The notes beneath the pieces were generated by a model. That model saw only the letters and a list, made by a program, of their open reading frames with translations, made no database searches and had not been told where the DNA came from. A DNA stretch of 64,000 bases, taken from assembly GCF_900240245.1 (NCBI RefSeq), contig NZ_OESQ01000001.1, positions 254,566 to 318,565 on the forward strand, read 5' to 3'. Of this stretch, positions 32,711-39,414 are shown piece after piece. Numbering within the stretch: position 1 is the first letter of the stretch; every line of letters begins with the position of its first letter. The stretch comes from Lachnoclostridium edouardi (GTDB taxonomy: Bacteria > Bacillota > Clostridia > Lachnospirales > Lachnospiraceae). A program made the translations under genes and the position numbers.

Positions 32711-33124
32711 CTAACTGTCCACAGCAGACCTCCTTTTCCGTTCACTTTCTGTTTTCTGCCGCCTGTGAACTCTGGCGGCACAGCCGGGGCAGTATTTTGC
32801 CCGGTTGGATTTGGGGACGAACACACCGCCGCAGACCACACAGCGTTTCAAGTCCTTATCCCGGAAAATCTCCGCTTCCAGCGTCCCGTCCAGCGGCAAG
32901 ACCGCCCAGCGGAACCACTTACAGCAGACCGAGAAAGAAACCGTCTGCGGGCAGGTGCAGGTGTCCCCATCGTCAAGGACAATGCAGTTGCCGTCCTCAC
33001 AGCAACAGCACTCCCGGCGTATCAGGCTGGCCGCCTGTTTCCTCTGTGCCGGTGTCATGCGGTAAAGGGAACCGTCCGGCCTGCGTTCCAGCGGCGGCAA
33101 GTCTTTATAGGGGTTATTTCTCAT
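32711..33124 (-). CDS. Cysteine-rich VLP-domain protein
   Basis: A 137-residue protein with about 16 cysteines in two clusters: RRECCCCEDGNCIVLDDGD, then CTCPQ, CCKW; and a C-terminal Cys4-type finger CVVCGGVFVPKSNRAKYCP followed by a basic tail. This layout fits the Cys_rich_VLP family common on mobilizable elements of gut Firmicutes; its role is unknown. GGAGGG lies 5 nt before the ATG. It is first in the leftward backbone operon that ends with the recombinase. Confidence 0.75.
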   Translation of the reverse strand: MRNNPYKDLPPLERRPDGSLYRMTPAQRKQAASLIRRECCCCEDGNCIVLDDGDTCTCPQTVSFSVCCKWFRWAVLPLDGTLEAEIFRDKDLKRCVVCGGVFVPKSNRAKYCPGCAARVHRRQKTESERKRRSAVDS

Positions 33125-33196
33125 GCGTTCCCTCCATTTTGCTTTCCGTTGCCGTTTTCCCCGAAAGGATTTCCAGCTTTGGCACGCTCCCCGCAG

Positions 33197-33219
33197 CTTC
33201 GGGACATTTTGTCCCGAAG
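33197..33219. repeat. Perfect 10-bp hairpin, related copy at 36186
   Basis: CTTCGGGACA pairs with TGTCCCGAAG around TTT. A related sequence (CTTCGGGACACTTTGTCC) occurs at 36186-36203, so similar stem-loops flank the regulator-cargo segment of the element. The 33125-33438 gap otherwise holds only the operator array and promoter. Confidence 0.5.
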
Positions 33220-33327
33220 TCCGGTTCCTTGCGGTGCTTCCCCAGCCGGGGTATTCCTTTTCGGACGGTCATTCTGTTTTCAAGGTGCTGTCCATCGATG
33301 AACTATCCTAAGTCTACACGAAAAAAA

Positions 33328-33411
33328 TGCAATCCCCGGAATTTTGCGAGAATTGCATTTTGATGAAGTTTACACTTTGGAAATTGCATTTTTGCAATCA
33401 TCCTGTATAAT
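33328..33411 (+). promoter_or_regulatory. Operator array and promoter of the XRE regulator
   Basis: Four half-sites alternate: TGCAAT (33328-33333), ATTGCA (33352-33357), ATTGCA (33383-33388) and TGCAAT (33393-33398). The last two form the perfect dyad ATTGCA-TTTT-TGCAAT, directly upstream of a TATAAT -10 at 33406-33411 and covering the -35 region (TTGCAT). This fits cooperative autorepression and control of the divergent backbone genes. Confidence 0.6.
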
Positions 33412-33438
33412 GGAAGTATGCGGAGGAGGTGCGTGTCT

Positions 33439-34239
33439 ATGGCTTTACCCGGAACACCCGGACAGCGGATTTCCGATTTATGCAACGGAAACCATATCAC
33501 ACAAAAGGAACTTGCGGAGAAGATAGGCGTTTCCGCTTCCCAGTTGAGCCGCATTGTCAGCGGCGAAACGAGAACGGTCAGCAGTGATATTCTCATAGGT
33601 GTGGCAAAGGAATTTAAGGTATCGACAGACTACATACTGGGCTTGTCTACCGTGAGCGTCCGCAAAAGCTACGATATTTCTGAATTAGGCTTGTCCGAGG
33701 GAGCCGTGAGGGGGCTTGTGACGGGTGCTGTTGATGTGCAAATACTCAATCGCTTACTGGAACACAGGAATTTTCCCAAGCTGATAGATTTGATACGGAT
33801 TTATTTTCAGGACACGGCGGCAAAGGGGATAATGGCACGAAACCAGCTTATCGAGATGGCAACGGCTTCCCTGTCCGACCTGATGAAAGAACACCCGGAA
33901 CACCGGGCGGAAGCAAAGCAGGATTTACAGCTTTTGAACGCTCAGAAGATGGGGGAACATGAAGCGGAGATAGAGAAAATCAAAAATGTGTTCCTTGCTA
34001 TCCTGCGGGACATTAAGAAAGACATTGACAACGGGGAACAGCCGGGAGAAGCTGTGACCGCCGCTATGTTCCAAGCCATGCGGGACACTATGGCGGAGCA
34101 GAAACAAAACCCGCTTTCCATTGACGATGTAACAGCGATGATAGCCGGACAGATCGGACAGCTTGCGCCGATGGACAAAGAAACTGCCGACCTGTTCCAG
34201 CAGTTGGCGAAGAAGATGATTGAGCAGGCAGGAAAATAA
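33439..34239 (+). CDS. XRE-family regulator with coiled-coil C-terminus
   Basis: A 266-residue cI-like protein. The N-terminal helix-turn-helix (GNHITQKELAEKIGVSASQL, then SRIVSGETRTVSSDILIGVA) is followed by a long helical region rich in Glu, Lys and Ala (QDLQLLNAQKMGEHEAEIEK). ATG 33439 is chosen because AGGAGGT lies 8 nt upstream; a start at 33418 would place coding sequence over this site. It is divergent from the mobilization genes, across a four-half-site array that it probably binds to control transfer and excision. Confidence 0.82.
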   Translation: MALPGTPGQRISDLCNGNHITQKELAEKIGVSASQLSRIVSGETRTVSSDILIGVAKEFKVSTDYILGLSTVSVRKSYDISELGLSEGAVRGLVTGAVDVQILNRLLEHRNFPKLIDLIRIYFQDTAAKGIMARNQLIEMATASLSDLMKEHPEHRAEAKQDLQLLNAQKMGEHEAEIEKIKNVFLAILRDIKKDIDNGEQPGEAVTAAMFQAMRDTMAEQKQNPLSIDDVTAMIAGQIGQLAPMDKETADLFQQLAKKMIEQAGK

Positions 34240-34264
34240 AACATAAAATTCAAAGGAGATACTT

Positions 34265-34894
34265 ATGGCAACAAAAATATTTGTTCACGGCTCAGGACAC
34301 AAAGCAACAAGTTGGGAAAAAACAATTTCATACATGACAAACAACGAAGATATTGTATGTCCAAATTTATCCTCCATCCTTGAAGGGAAAGAGGCAAGCT
34401 ACGAAAATCTATATTCTTCATTTGTAAAATATTGTAACGAATTTGACGGACAAATTCATTTATGCGGTCTTTCATTAGGTGGTATTTTGGCTCTGAATTT
34501 TGCTTTGGATTTCCCGCAAAAAGTGAAAACATTAGTTTTAATCGGAACGCCATATAAAGTCCCGAAAGTAGCATTTAGTTTTCAAAATATAATTTTCAGA
34601 TTTTTACCAAAATCTATTTTTGAAACTATGGCATTTGATAAAAAGAACACATTTGCTTTAGGGGACACTATGAAGAATTTAGATTTCAGTGATAGGGTGA
34701 AAAATATTAAGTGCCCCACTTTAATTCTTTGCGGAAAGAAAGACAGTGCAAATATGAAATCAGCGGATTACTTATCACAAAGTATTAGAAGCGCAGAATT
34801 GAAAATTATTGAGAATACAGGCCATGTTGTCAATGAAGAAAATCCAAAAGCCTTAGCAGATATATTGAATGAATACTATTTGAAAAATTCTTAA
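34265..34894 (+). CDS. Alpha/beta hydrolase (cargo)
   Basis: A 209-residue alpha/beta hydrolase: KIFVHGSGHKATSWEKTISY (oxyanion loop), the nucleophile elbow CGLSLGGIL, an Asp in LILCGKKDSANM and a C-terminal His in IENTGHVVNEE. The triad is complete. Base composition is much more AT-rich than the element backbone, like the ANT(6) gene downstream, suggesting both came together from another low-GC source. CAAAGGAGATACTT precedes the ATG, 25 nt after the XRE gene. The substrate is unknown. Confidence 0.8.
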   Translation: MATKIFVHGSGHKATSWEKTISYMTNNEDIVCPNLSSILEGKEASYENLYSSFVKYCNEFDGQIHLCGLSLGGILALNFALDFPQKVKTLVLIGTPYKVPKVAFSFQNIIFRFLPKSIFETMAFDKKNTFALGDTMKNLDFSDRVKNIKCPTLILCGKKDSANMKSADYLSQSIRSAELKIIENTGHVVNEENPKALADILNEYYLKNS

Positions 34895-34985
34895 ACAATT
34901 CTGAAAGAAACTCGAAAACTACAAGCATAAAAGTTTAGAAAATAAATAGCAAAGCCAGCCGAGCCAGTCAATGGTCAAGATGAAC

Positions 34986-35049
34986 GGCGCATTTCATGCG
35001 CCGCCGTTGACAGTCCCGCCCGTCTTTGCTAAAGGGTAATCAAGGCGGG
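34986..35049 (+). promoter_or_regulatory. Structured leader of the ANT(6) gene
   Basis: GGCGCAT (34986-34992) and ATGCGCC (34996-35002) form a perfect 7-bp hairpin, enclosed by GTCAA/TTGAC. Downstream CCCGCC (35015-35020) can pair with GGCGGG (35044-35049). These lie 50-115 nt before the start codon and could act as attenuator; no leader peptide was identified. Confidence 0.35.
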
Positions 35050-35099
35050 AAAGCCCTAAAATGGTTTCACACCTATTTCAATAATTGGAGGAGATAAAA

Positions 35100-35966
35100 A
35101 TGAGATCAGAAAAGGAAGTTTATGATATTGTTTTGAATTTTGCAAAAACAGACAAACGCATTCGCATGGTTACTTTGGAAGGATCTAGAACAAATACAAA
35201 TATTCCGCCTGATGATTTTCAGGATTTTGATATTACTTTTTTTGTTACGGATATGGACAGCTTCACAAGTGATGATAAATGGCTAGATATATTTGGTGAA
35301 AGGTTGATTCTGCAAAAGCCGGAAGATATGGAATTATTTCCAGCTGTAGAAAAGGGATTTTCATATTTAATGCTGTTTACTGATGATGTTAAGATAGATT
35401 TAACTTTGCTGCCGCTGGAACTGATAGACGAGTATTTTACATGGGATAAACTGGTAAAGTTACTGTTGGATAAAGACAACCGTATCGTAAAGCCGCCAAT
35501 ACCAACGGATATAGACTACCACTTGCAGAAGCCTACTCAAAGAATGTTTGACGATTGCTGTAATGAATTTTGGAATACTACAACATATGTAGTAAAGGGC
35601 TTATGCCGCAAAGAAATTCTTTTTGCTATTGACCATATGAATGATATAGTACGAAAAGAATTGCTTCGCATGATTTCCTGGCTGATTGGTATCAAACAGG
35701 GATTTCATTTCAGTTTGGGAAAAAACTATAAATTTATGAAGCAATATGTCCCAGAGGAATTGTGGGAACGACTTATGTCCACTTATAATATGGATTCCTA
35801 TCCCCATATGTGGGAATCCTTTGAACAATGTATGGCATTGTTCCGGGAGGTTTCGTCAGAAGTGGCATGCCAGTTGGATTACCAGTATCCACTATATGAT
35901 GAAAAAATCAGTAATTATGTGATTCGGCAAAAGAAAAAATATGGCATTGAAGATGATAACAAATAA
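35100..35966 (+). CDS. ant(6): Aminoglycoside 6-adenylyltransferase, ANT(6)-Ib-like
   Basis: The enzyme adenylylates streptomycin at position 6 and so confers resistance. The 288-residue protein has the nucleotidyltransferase signature FQDFDITFFV, then MQKPEDMELFP-like QKPEDMELFPAVEKG, IDLTLLPLELID, DCCNEFWNTTTYVVKGLCRK and a C-terminal SNYVIRQKKKYG. The end resembles ANT(6)-Ib more than ANT(6)-Ia. ATG 35100 follows GGAGGAG at the usual distance. All family blocks are intact, so it is probably active. It is the last gene of the element, before the oriT region. Confidence 0.9.
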   Translation: MRSEKEVYDIVLNFAKTDKRIRMVTLEGSRTNTNIPPDDFQDFDITFFVTDMDSFTSDDKWLDIFGERLILQKPEDMELFPAVEKGFSYLMLFTDDVKIDLTLLPLELIDEYFTWDKLVKLLLDKDNRIVKPPIPTDIDYHLQKPTQRMFDDCCNEFWNTTTYVVKGLCRKEILFAIDHMNDIVRKELLRMISWLIGIKQGFHFSLGKNYKFMKQYVPEELWERLMSTYNMDSYPHMWESFEQCMALFREVSSEVACQLDYQYPLYDEKISNYVIRQKKKYGIEDDNK

Positions 35967-36365
35967 AATTTTTTCAATCGAAAAAATTTATTTTGATTAT
36001 TCAATTTTGAAAAACTGAATACCTCAAAATCAGAAAGAGCGCGGACAAGCACTTTGAGGGATTGGCCGCCTTGTCCACCCATTCAGTGGGACGGCGGGTG
36101 GCGGTCAAGGCCGGGTGTAAACCCGTTCATTTCAGCCTTGACGGTTACCCGCTGTCCTGTTACTTTTCCGGGAGTGTAGCCACAACTTCGGGACACTTTG
36201 TCCACAAGTCGGAGCGTAGGACGAGGGACGGGGGCTTTCATATACGCCCTGTCTGCTGATGAAAACAGACCTGCGCTTGCGGCTCCACGCCACACAAGCA
36301 CAGCCCTGTTTTCCTGCCGCCCCTCCCCGGCGGCAACGGCATTTTCACGGCAACGCCGACAGAGC

Positions 36366-36396
36366 GTATAACACACTACACTTTGCTTCGCAAAGT
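36366..36396 (-). other. oriT: MOBV oriT (pMV158-like nick site)
   Basis: On the leftward strand the hairpin ACTTTGC-GAA-GCAAAGT (plus 36396-36380) is followed by GTAGTGTG/TTATAC, the nick sequence of the pMV158 family (TAGTGTG/TTATAC), in the same hairpin-then-nick order. The predicted nick is between plus positions 36372 and 36371. It matches the MOBV type of the relaxase encoded at 31075-32019. Confidence 0.8.
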
Positions 36397-36438
36397 CGTG
36401 TGCCAAATGGGGGCGTTGCCCCCTTTGGAAACCCCCCA

Positions 36439-36490
36439 CAAGAAAAGGCGGTACGCTACCCCTCTACGGGGCGCATACCGCCTTTTCTTG
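36439..36490. terminator. Strong symmetrical stem-loop near the right end
   Basis: A perfect 15-bp stem (36439-36453 with 36476-36490) closes on a CCCC/GGGG inner stem. AAGAAAAGG/CCTTTTCTT arms give T-rich stretches in both directions, so it may insulate the element from dapL transcription on either strand. Confidence 0.65.
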
Positions 36491-36546
36491 TTATCCAGCC
36501 CTCCGGCTGTATCGGTTGAGCAAAAGTCAGCGTGGGAATGGTGTGG

Positions 36547-36562
36547 TATCTTTATCTAAGTG
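36547..36562 (-). repeat. Right terminal inverted repeat
   Basis: Read inward, CACTTAGATAAAGATA matches the left copy (29059-29074) at 14 of 16 positions and begins 2 nt inside the junction dinucleotide. Confidence 0.65.
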
Positions 36563-36693
36563 AATCCCCCTATTCCTAATCGTATAATATCTGCTTCCTT
36601 GTGCGCCTTTTCATATGCCGCCACCTTGCCTGCAATAGTACTGAATAAATAGCTTCCCTGCAGCTTTAAAAAATTTTCATTAATTTTATACAT
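36556..36693 (-). pseudogene. dapL: dapL 5' fragment
   Basis: The leftward frame starts at ATG 36693 (AAAGGAG 8 nt upstream) and encodes the DapL N-terminus: YKINENFLKLQGSYLFSTIA, then GKVAAYEKAHKEADIIRLGI-G. After 42 codons it enters the mobile element and stops three codons later (GFT, TAG at 36556-36558). Joined to 27963-29051 the product would be 404 residues, the normal DapL length, with the conserved LGIGDVT restored. Host sequence ends within CCC at 36566-36570. Confidence 0.93.
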
Positions 36694-36721
36694 AAGCTTT
36701 TTCTCCTTTACCTTTTAAAGC

Positions 36722-36791
36722 AAAAAGGCGCCATAGCACTTTGGATCTGGAGCTTAATAAGCCCCTTATCCTTATGTTCTATGACGCCTTT
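36722..36791 (-). promoter_or_regulatory. Structured terminator/attenuator in the dapL leader
   Basis: On the leftward strand AAAGGCGTCATAG pairs with CTATGGCGCCTTT (one mismatch) and is followed by five T's. Nested inside are GGAT/ATCC and GGGGCTT/AAGCTCC stems separated by small internal loops. It ends only 28 nt before the dapL ATG, downstream of an apparent promoter, so dapL expression would need read-through. It matches no riboswitch class I can recall. Confidence 0.55.
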
Positions 36792-36820
36792 GTCACTGTT
36801 TTTTTATGAATTATGACAAT

Positions 36821-36849
36821 ACTATATTCTATTTTTGTCCATTTGTAAA
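36821..36849 (-). promoter_or_regulatory. Putative dapL promoter
   Basis: TTTACA (plus 36844-36849) and TATAGT (36821-36826) are 17 nt apart on the leftward strand, each one base from consensus. The transcript would start near 36814 with a leader of about 120 nt. Confidence 0.6.
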
Positions 36850-36865
36850 GGCCTGAAAATTTTTA

Positions 36866-38044
36866 TTAATGGTGGAACAGACGGATACCTGTAAACGCCA
36901 TTGCCATGCCGTACTTATTGCAGGCCTCAATTACATTGTCATCCCTTACAGAGCCTCCTGGCTCAGCAATGTATTTCACGCCGCTTTTGTAAGCCCTGTC
37001 AATATTGTCTCCAAATGGGAAGAATGCGTCTGAGCCTAATGCCACGTCCTCCATCTTATCCAACCATGCTCTCTTCTCTTCTGGTGTAAATACGGGAGGT
37101 TTCACTTTAAATATAGCTTCCCATCTGCCGTCGGCTAAAACATCCATGTATTCGTCTCCAATATACACGTCAATGGCATTGTCTCTGTCTGCTCTGCGGA
37201 TATTATCTACAAACTGCAGATTTAAAACCTGAGGCGCCTGGCGCAAAAACCAGTTGTCAGCTTTATTTCCCGCCAGTCTTGTACAGTGTACTCTGGACTG
37301 CTGTCCTGCTCCGATTCCAATGGCTTGTCCACCCTTTGCATAACATACAGAGTTAGACTGTGTATATTTTAAGGTAATCAGGGAAATAATCAAATCTATT
37401 TTTGCAGCGTCAGGAATCTCCTTGTTGGCTGTCACCACATTTTTAAGCAAGTCTCTGTTAATCTCCAGCTGATTTCTGCCCTGCTCAAAAGTGATGCCAA
37501 ACACCTGCTTTTTCTCTATAGGAGCAGGCACATAACCAGGATCAATCTGAATCACACAGTAATTGCCGTTTTTCTTGGATTTTAAAATCTCTAAAGCTTC
37601 CGGCTCAAATCCTGGAGCAATCACTCCGTCTGAAACCTCCCGCTTAATAATTTTAGCCGTATCTGCGTCGCATATATCTGAAAGAGAAATAAAATCTCCA
37701 AAAGATGACATTCTGTCTGCTCCTCTGGCTCTTGCATAAGCACATGCAAGAGGAGAAAGCTCTCCCATATCGTCCACCCAGTAAATTTTTGCAAGTGTTT
37801 CATCTAAAGGCAGTCCCACTGCAGCTCCTGCGGGAGAAACATGTTTAAAGGAAGCTGCCGCCGGAAGTCCTGTAGCCTCCTTCAGCTCCTTTACCAGCTG
37901 CCAGCCGTTAAAGGCATCCAGAAAATTAATATACCCTGGTTTTCCGCTGAGCACCTGAATCGGCAGCTCTCTGCCGTCGTCCATAAATATTCTGGACGGC
38001 TTCTGATTTGGGTTACAACCATACTTTAACTCTAATTCTTTCAT
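36866..38044 (-). CDS. purH: AICAR formyltransferase (single-domain PurH)
   Basis: The enzyme adds a formyl group from 10-formyl-THF to AICAR, the ninth step of purine synthesis. The 392-residue protein begins with ELKYGCNPNQKPSRIF and has FKHVSPAGAAVGLPL, YTQSNSVCYAKGGQAIGIGA, the Lys-His motif region and the C-terminal EPGGSVRDDNVIEACNKYG. The IMP cyclohydrolase (MGS-like) domain of bifunctional PurH is absent; that activity is supplied by the next gene upstream. GGAGAAGAGTA precedes the ATG, 10 nt after the purO stop. Confidence 0.93.
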   Translation of the reverse strand: MKELELKYGCNPNQKPSRIFMDDGRELPIQVLSGKPGYINFLDAFNGWQLVKELKEATGLPAAASFKHVSPAGAAVGLPLDETLAKIYWVDDMGELSPLACAYARARGADRMSSFGDFISLSDICDADTAKIIKREVSDGVIAPGFEPEALEILKSKKNGNYCVIQIDPGYVPAPIEKKQVFGITFEQGRNQLEINRDLLKNVVTANKEIPDAAKIDLIISLITLKYTQSNSVCYAKGGQAIGIGAGQQSRVHCTRLAGNKADNWFLRQAPQVLNLQFVDNIRRADRDNAIDVYIGDEYMDVLADGRWEAIFKVKPPVFTPEEKRAWLDKMEDVALGSDAFFPFGDNIDRAYKSGVKYIAEPGGSVRDDNVIEACNKYGMAMAFTGIRLFHH

Positions 38045-38054
38045 TACTCTTCTC

Positions 38055-38771
38055 CTATTTCACATTTTTATTTACAATTTTTGTCTCATATTTTCCTGTG
38101 GCAATATCAATATAACGCACAAACAGAGAAACCTTATTTTCTTCATTTAAGCTGTTCCACAGAAGGTCTGTCATCTCCTCAATGCTGTCTGGAATCGCCA
38201 CCAGCTTAGGCTCTCCCTCAAAGCTTGGCAGAGGATCTCCGTCATGCATATAGGTATGAATAAATCTTCCTTCTCCTCCAAGAGGATTTTCATATGCAAA
38301 TGTATAGCGGACGCAGCTCTCCGGGTTTCCATTGCAGCTTTTTAAAATAGACATGGCATAATTATATTTGCCGTTTTCTATATGCATAACGCCGGAAATT
38401 CTGGGAGTATAGTTTGGTCCGTCAGGCTCAAATTCCCTGTTTCTTAAAGACTGCTCAAATGTCATCTGCTTGTCCATCCCCTGATAAATAGTATCTGTCT
38501 GATCCCCATTTGTCACAATCGTTTTATTTCCTAAAACTCGCACAGGCGCATAAATAATCAGGCTGGGATCTGTAAGCTTAGACGGATCAAAAGCCTGAGT
38601 GCGGATGCCCTCCCCCTGGTTTACAAACACCCTGTTTCTGCTGTTTTCACTTCTTCCCATAATAAAATATGCGGCTGCCGCCTTGGTTTTGTCTGCTGTT
38701 CTGCCCAGCACAATTCCCCTTCCAGGGTAAGAATTAGATTTTAACTCCTGCTCTAATGATAATACTTTCAT
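38055..38771 (-). CDS. purO: IMP cyclohydrolase, PurO type
   Basis: A 238-residue protein of the IMP_cyclohyd family, first described from archaea, closing FAICAR to IMP. Signatures are SYPGRGIVLGRTADKTKAAA, YFIMGRSENSRNRVF, PNYTPRISGVM and ENPLGGEGRFIHTYMHDGDP. It heads a two-gene operon with the single-domain AICAR formyltransferase, so together they replace bifunctional PurH. A ZTP riboswitch with a terminator lies directly upstream, fitting control by the AICAR-derived signal ZTP. Confidence 0.9.
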   Translation of the reverse strand: MKVLSLEQELKSNSYPGRGIVLGRTADKTKAAAAYFIMGRSENSRNRVFVNQGEGIRTQAFDPSKLTDPSLIIYAPVRVLGNKTIVTNGDQTDTIYQGMDKQMTFEQSLRNREFEPDGPNYTPRISGVMHIENGKYNYAMSILKSCNGNPESCVRYTFAYENPLGGEGRFIHTYMHDGDPLPSFEGEPKLVAIPDSIEEMTDLLWNSLNEENKVSLFVRYIDIATGKYETKIVNKNVK

Positions 38772-38792
38772 GCCCTTATCCTCCTAAAAATT

Positions 38793-38894
38793 AAAAAACG
38801 CCTGGGTAGTCCTTTCAAAAGACTGCCCAGACGGTCGACATTTGCTTCCACGTGCTTCCTGTGGTTTTCCCACTGATCCGTCAGTCGCACGTCC
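38793..38894 (-). promoter_or_regulatory. ZTP (pfl) riboswitch with terminator
   Basis: The leftward RNA from 38894 reads GGACGTGCGACTGACGG, then a CAGTGG...CCAC hairpin, GGAAGCACGTGG and the conserved GACCGTCTGGGCAG near 38823-38835, matching the pfl/ZTP aptamer. The 3' strand CTGGGCAGTC can instead pair with GACTACCCAG to form a terminator (38793-38833) followed by six T's. ZTP binding would therefore allow transcription of purO-purH when 10-formyl-THF is short. Confidence 0.85.
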
Positions 38895-38902
38895 TTATTT
38901 TT

Positions 38903-38931
38903 ATATTATCTAATATTTCCAGGAATTGCAA
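38903..38931 (-). promoter_or_regulatory. Promoter of the purO-purH operon
   Basis: TTGCAA (plus 38926-38931) and TAATAT (38903-38908) are 17 nt apart on the leftward strand, at the very 3' end of the GNAT gene and just upstream of the riboswitch. Confidence 0.55.
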
Positions 38932-39385
38932 GCAGATTTTTTTTCAGATATATCATATGAATCAGCTGCACTCCTTCCTCCCATATAGGGTGATCGTAAT
39001 TTTCCGTGAAAAAGTTTTCTTTTATATGGCTTCTTATAAATCCGCAGGCTTCATAAAAAGGAATAGTGAGAGGACTGTCGCCAGTGCCCACTATCATCTC
39101 CCTGGCCCCTGCCTTTGCAAAATGCTGGCACAAATACTCCACCATAGCCTTTCCCAGACCTTTTCTCTGCCATTCCTTTGCCACAGCCAGATTTTTCAGT
39201 TCAGCAGTACAGCTGCTTTCCCAAGTCACAACGGCAACAGCCGCAGCCTGCTCCTCCTGCTCCTTTGTCATAATAAACAGCTGTCCCTTTTCTAAATATT
39301 GGTCTATCATGCTTTCCTGCTCGTCTGCCAATAGAAGCAGGTCTAAATACTTTTTCTTATTCTTTTCTATCTGCCTGATTTCCAT
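38906..39385 (-). CDS. GNAT-family N-acetyltransferase
   Basis: A 159-residue acetyltransferase fold. The acetyl-CoA binding motif VAKEWQRKGLGKAMVEYL is clear, followed by IVGTGDSPLTIPFYEACGFI, typical of the YhbS/ElaA-like branch. The acceptor is unknown. It lies 29 nt downstream of the ABC permease gene and contains the purO promoter at its 3' end. It could be co-transcribed with the ABC operon. Confidence 0.85.
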   Translation of the reverse strand: MEIRQIEKNKKKYLDLLLLADEQESMIDQYLEKGQLFIMTKEQEEQAAAVAVVTWESSCTAELKNLAVAKEWQRKGLGKAMVEYLCQHFAKAGAREMIVGTGDSPLTIPFYEACGFIRSHIKENFFTENYDHPIWEEGVQLIHMIYLKKNLLAIPGNIR

Positions 39386-39414
39386 TTACAGCTCCCTGAA
39401 TTTTTTTGTGGTTT

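Larger units (their letters stand above)
35967..36546. other. Non-coding right end of the element
   Basis: This 580-bp stretch has no convincing gene. It contains a large inverted structure (GTCAAGGC near 36100 with GCCTTGAC near 36135, enclosing CGGG/CCCG), the CTTCGGGACA repeat at 36186, the oriT at 36366-36396 and a terminator-like stem at 36439-36490. Confidence 0.6.
29050..36566. mobile_element. Tn4451-like mobilizable element inserted in dapL (about 7.5 kb)
   Basis: Host dapL sequence stops and resumes at TCCC-containing junctions (29050-29053 and 36565-36568; a GA dinucleotide leftward at each end, as used by TnpX/TndX recombinases). Element length is about 7,515 bp. It holds a large serine recombinase, TnpW, a MOBV relaxase, RepA_N, Cys-rich VLP and XRE proteins, an alpha/beta hydrolase, ANT(6) and an oriT. 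Backbone GC is visibly higher than the chromosome, while the two cargo genes are AT-rich. Excision restores dapL (Gly-Asp in LGIGDVT). Confidence 0.9.

Noticed and set aside
31294..33301. Long rightward frames (273 and 323 codons) across the relaxase, RepA and Cys-rich genes
   Set aside because: They are antisense shadows; the leftward frames carry clear relaxase, RepA_N and Cys-cluster motifs and ribosome sites.
29050..36566. Self-transmissible conjugative element (ICE or Tn916 relative)
   Set aside because: No type IV secretion, coupling protein or tyrosine integrase genes are present; only a relaxase and oriT.
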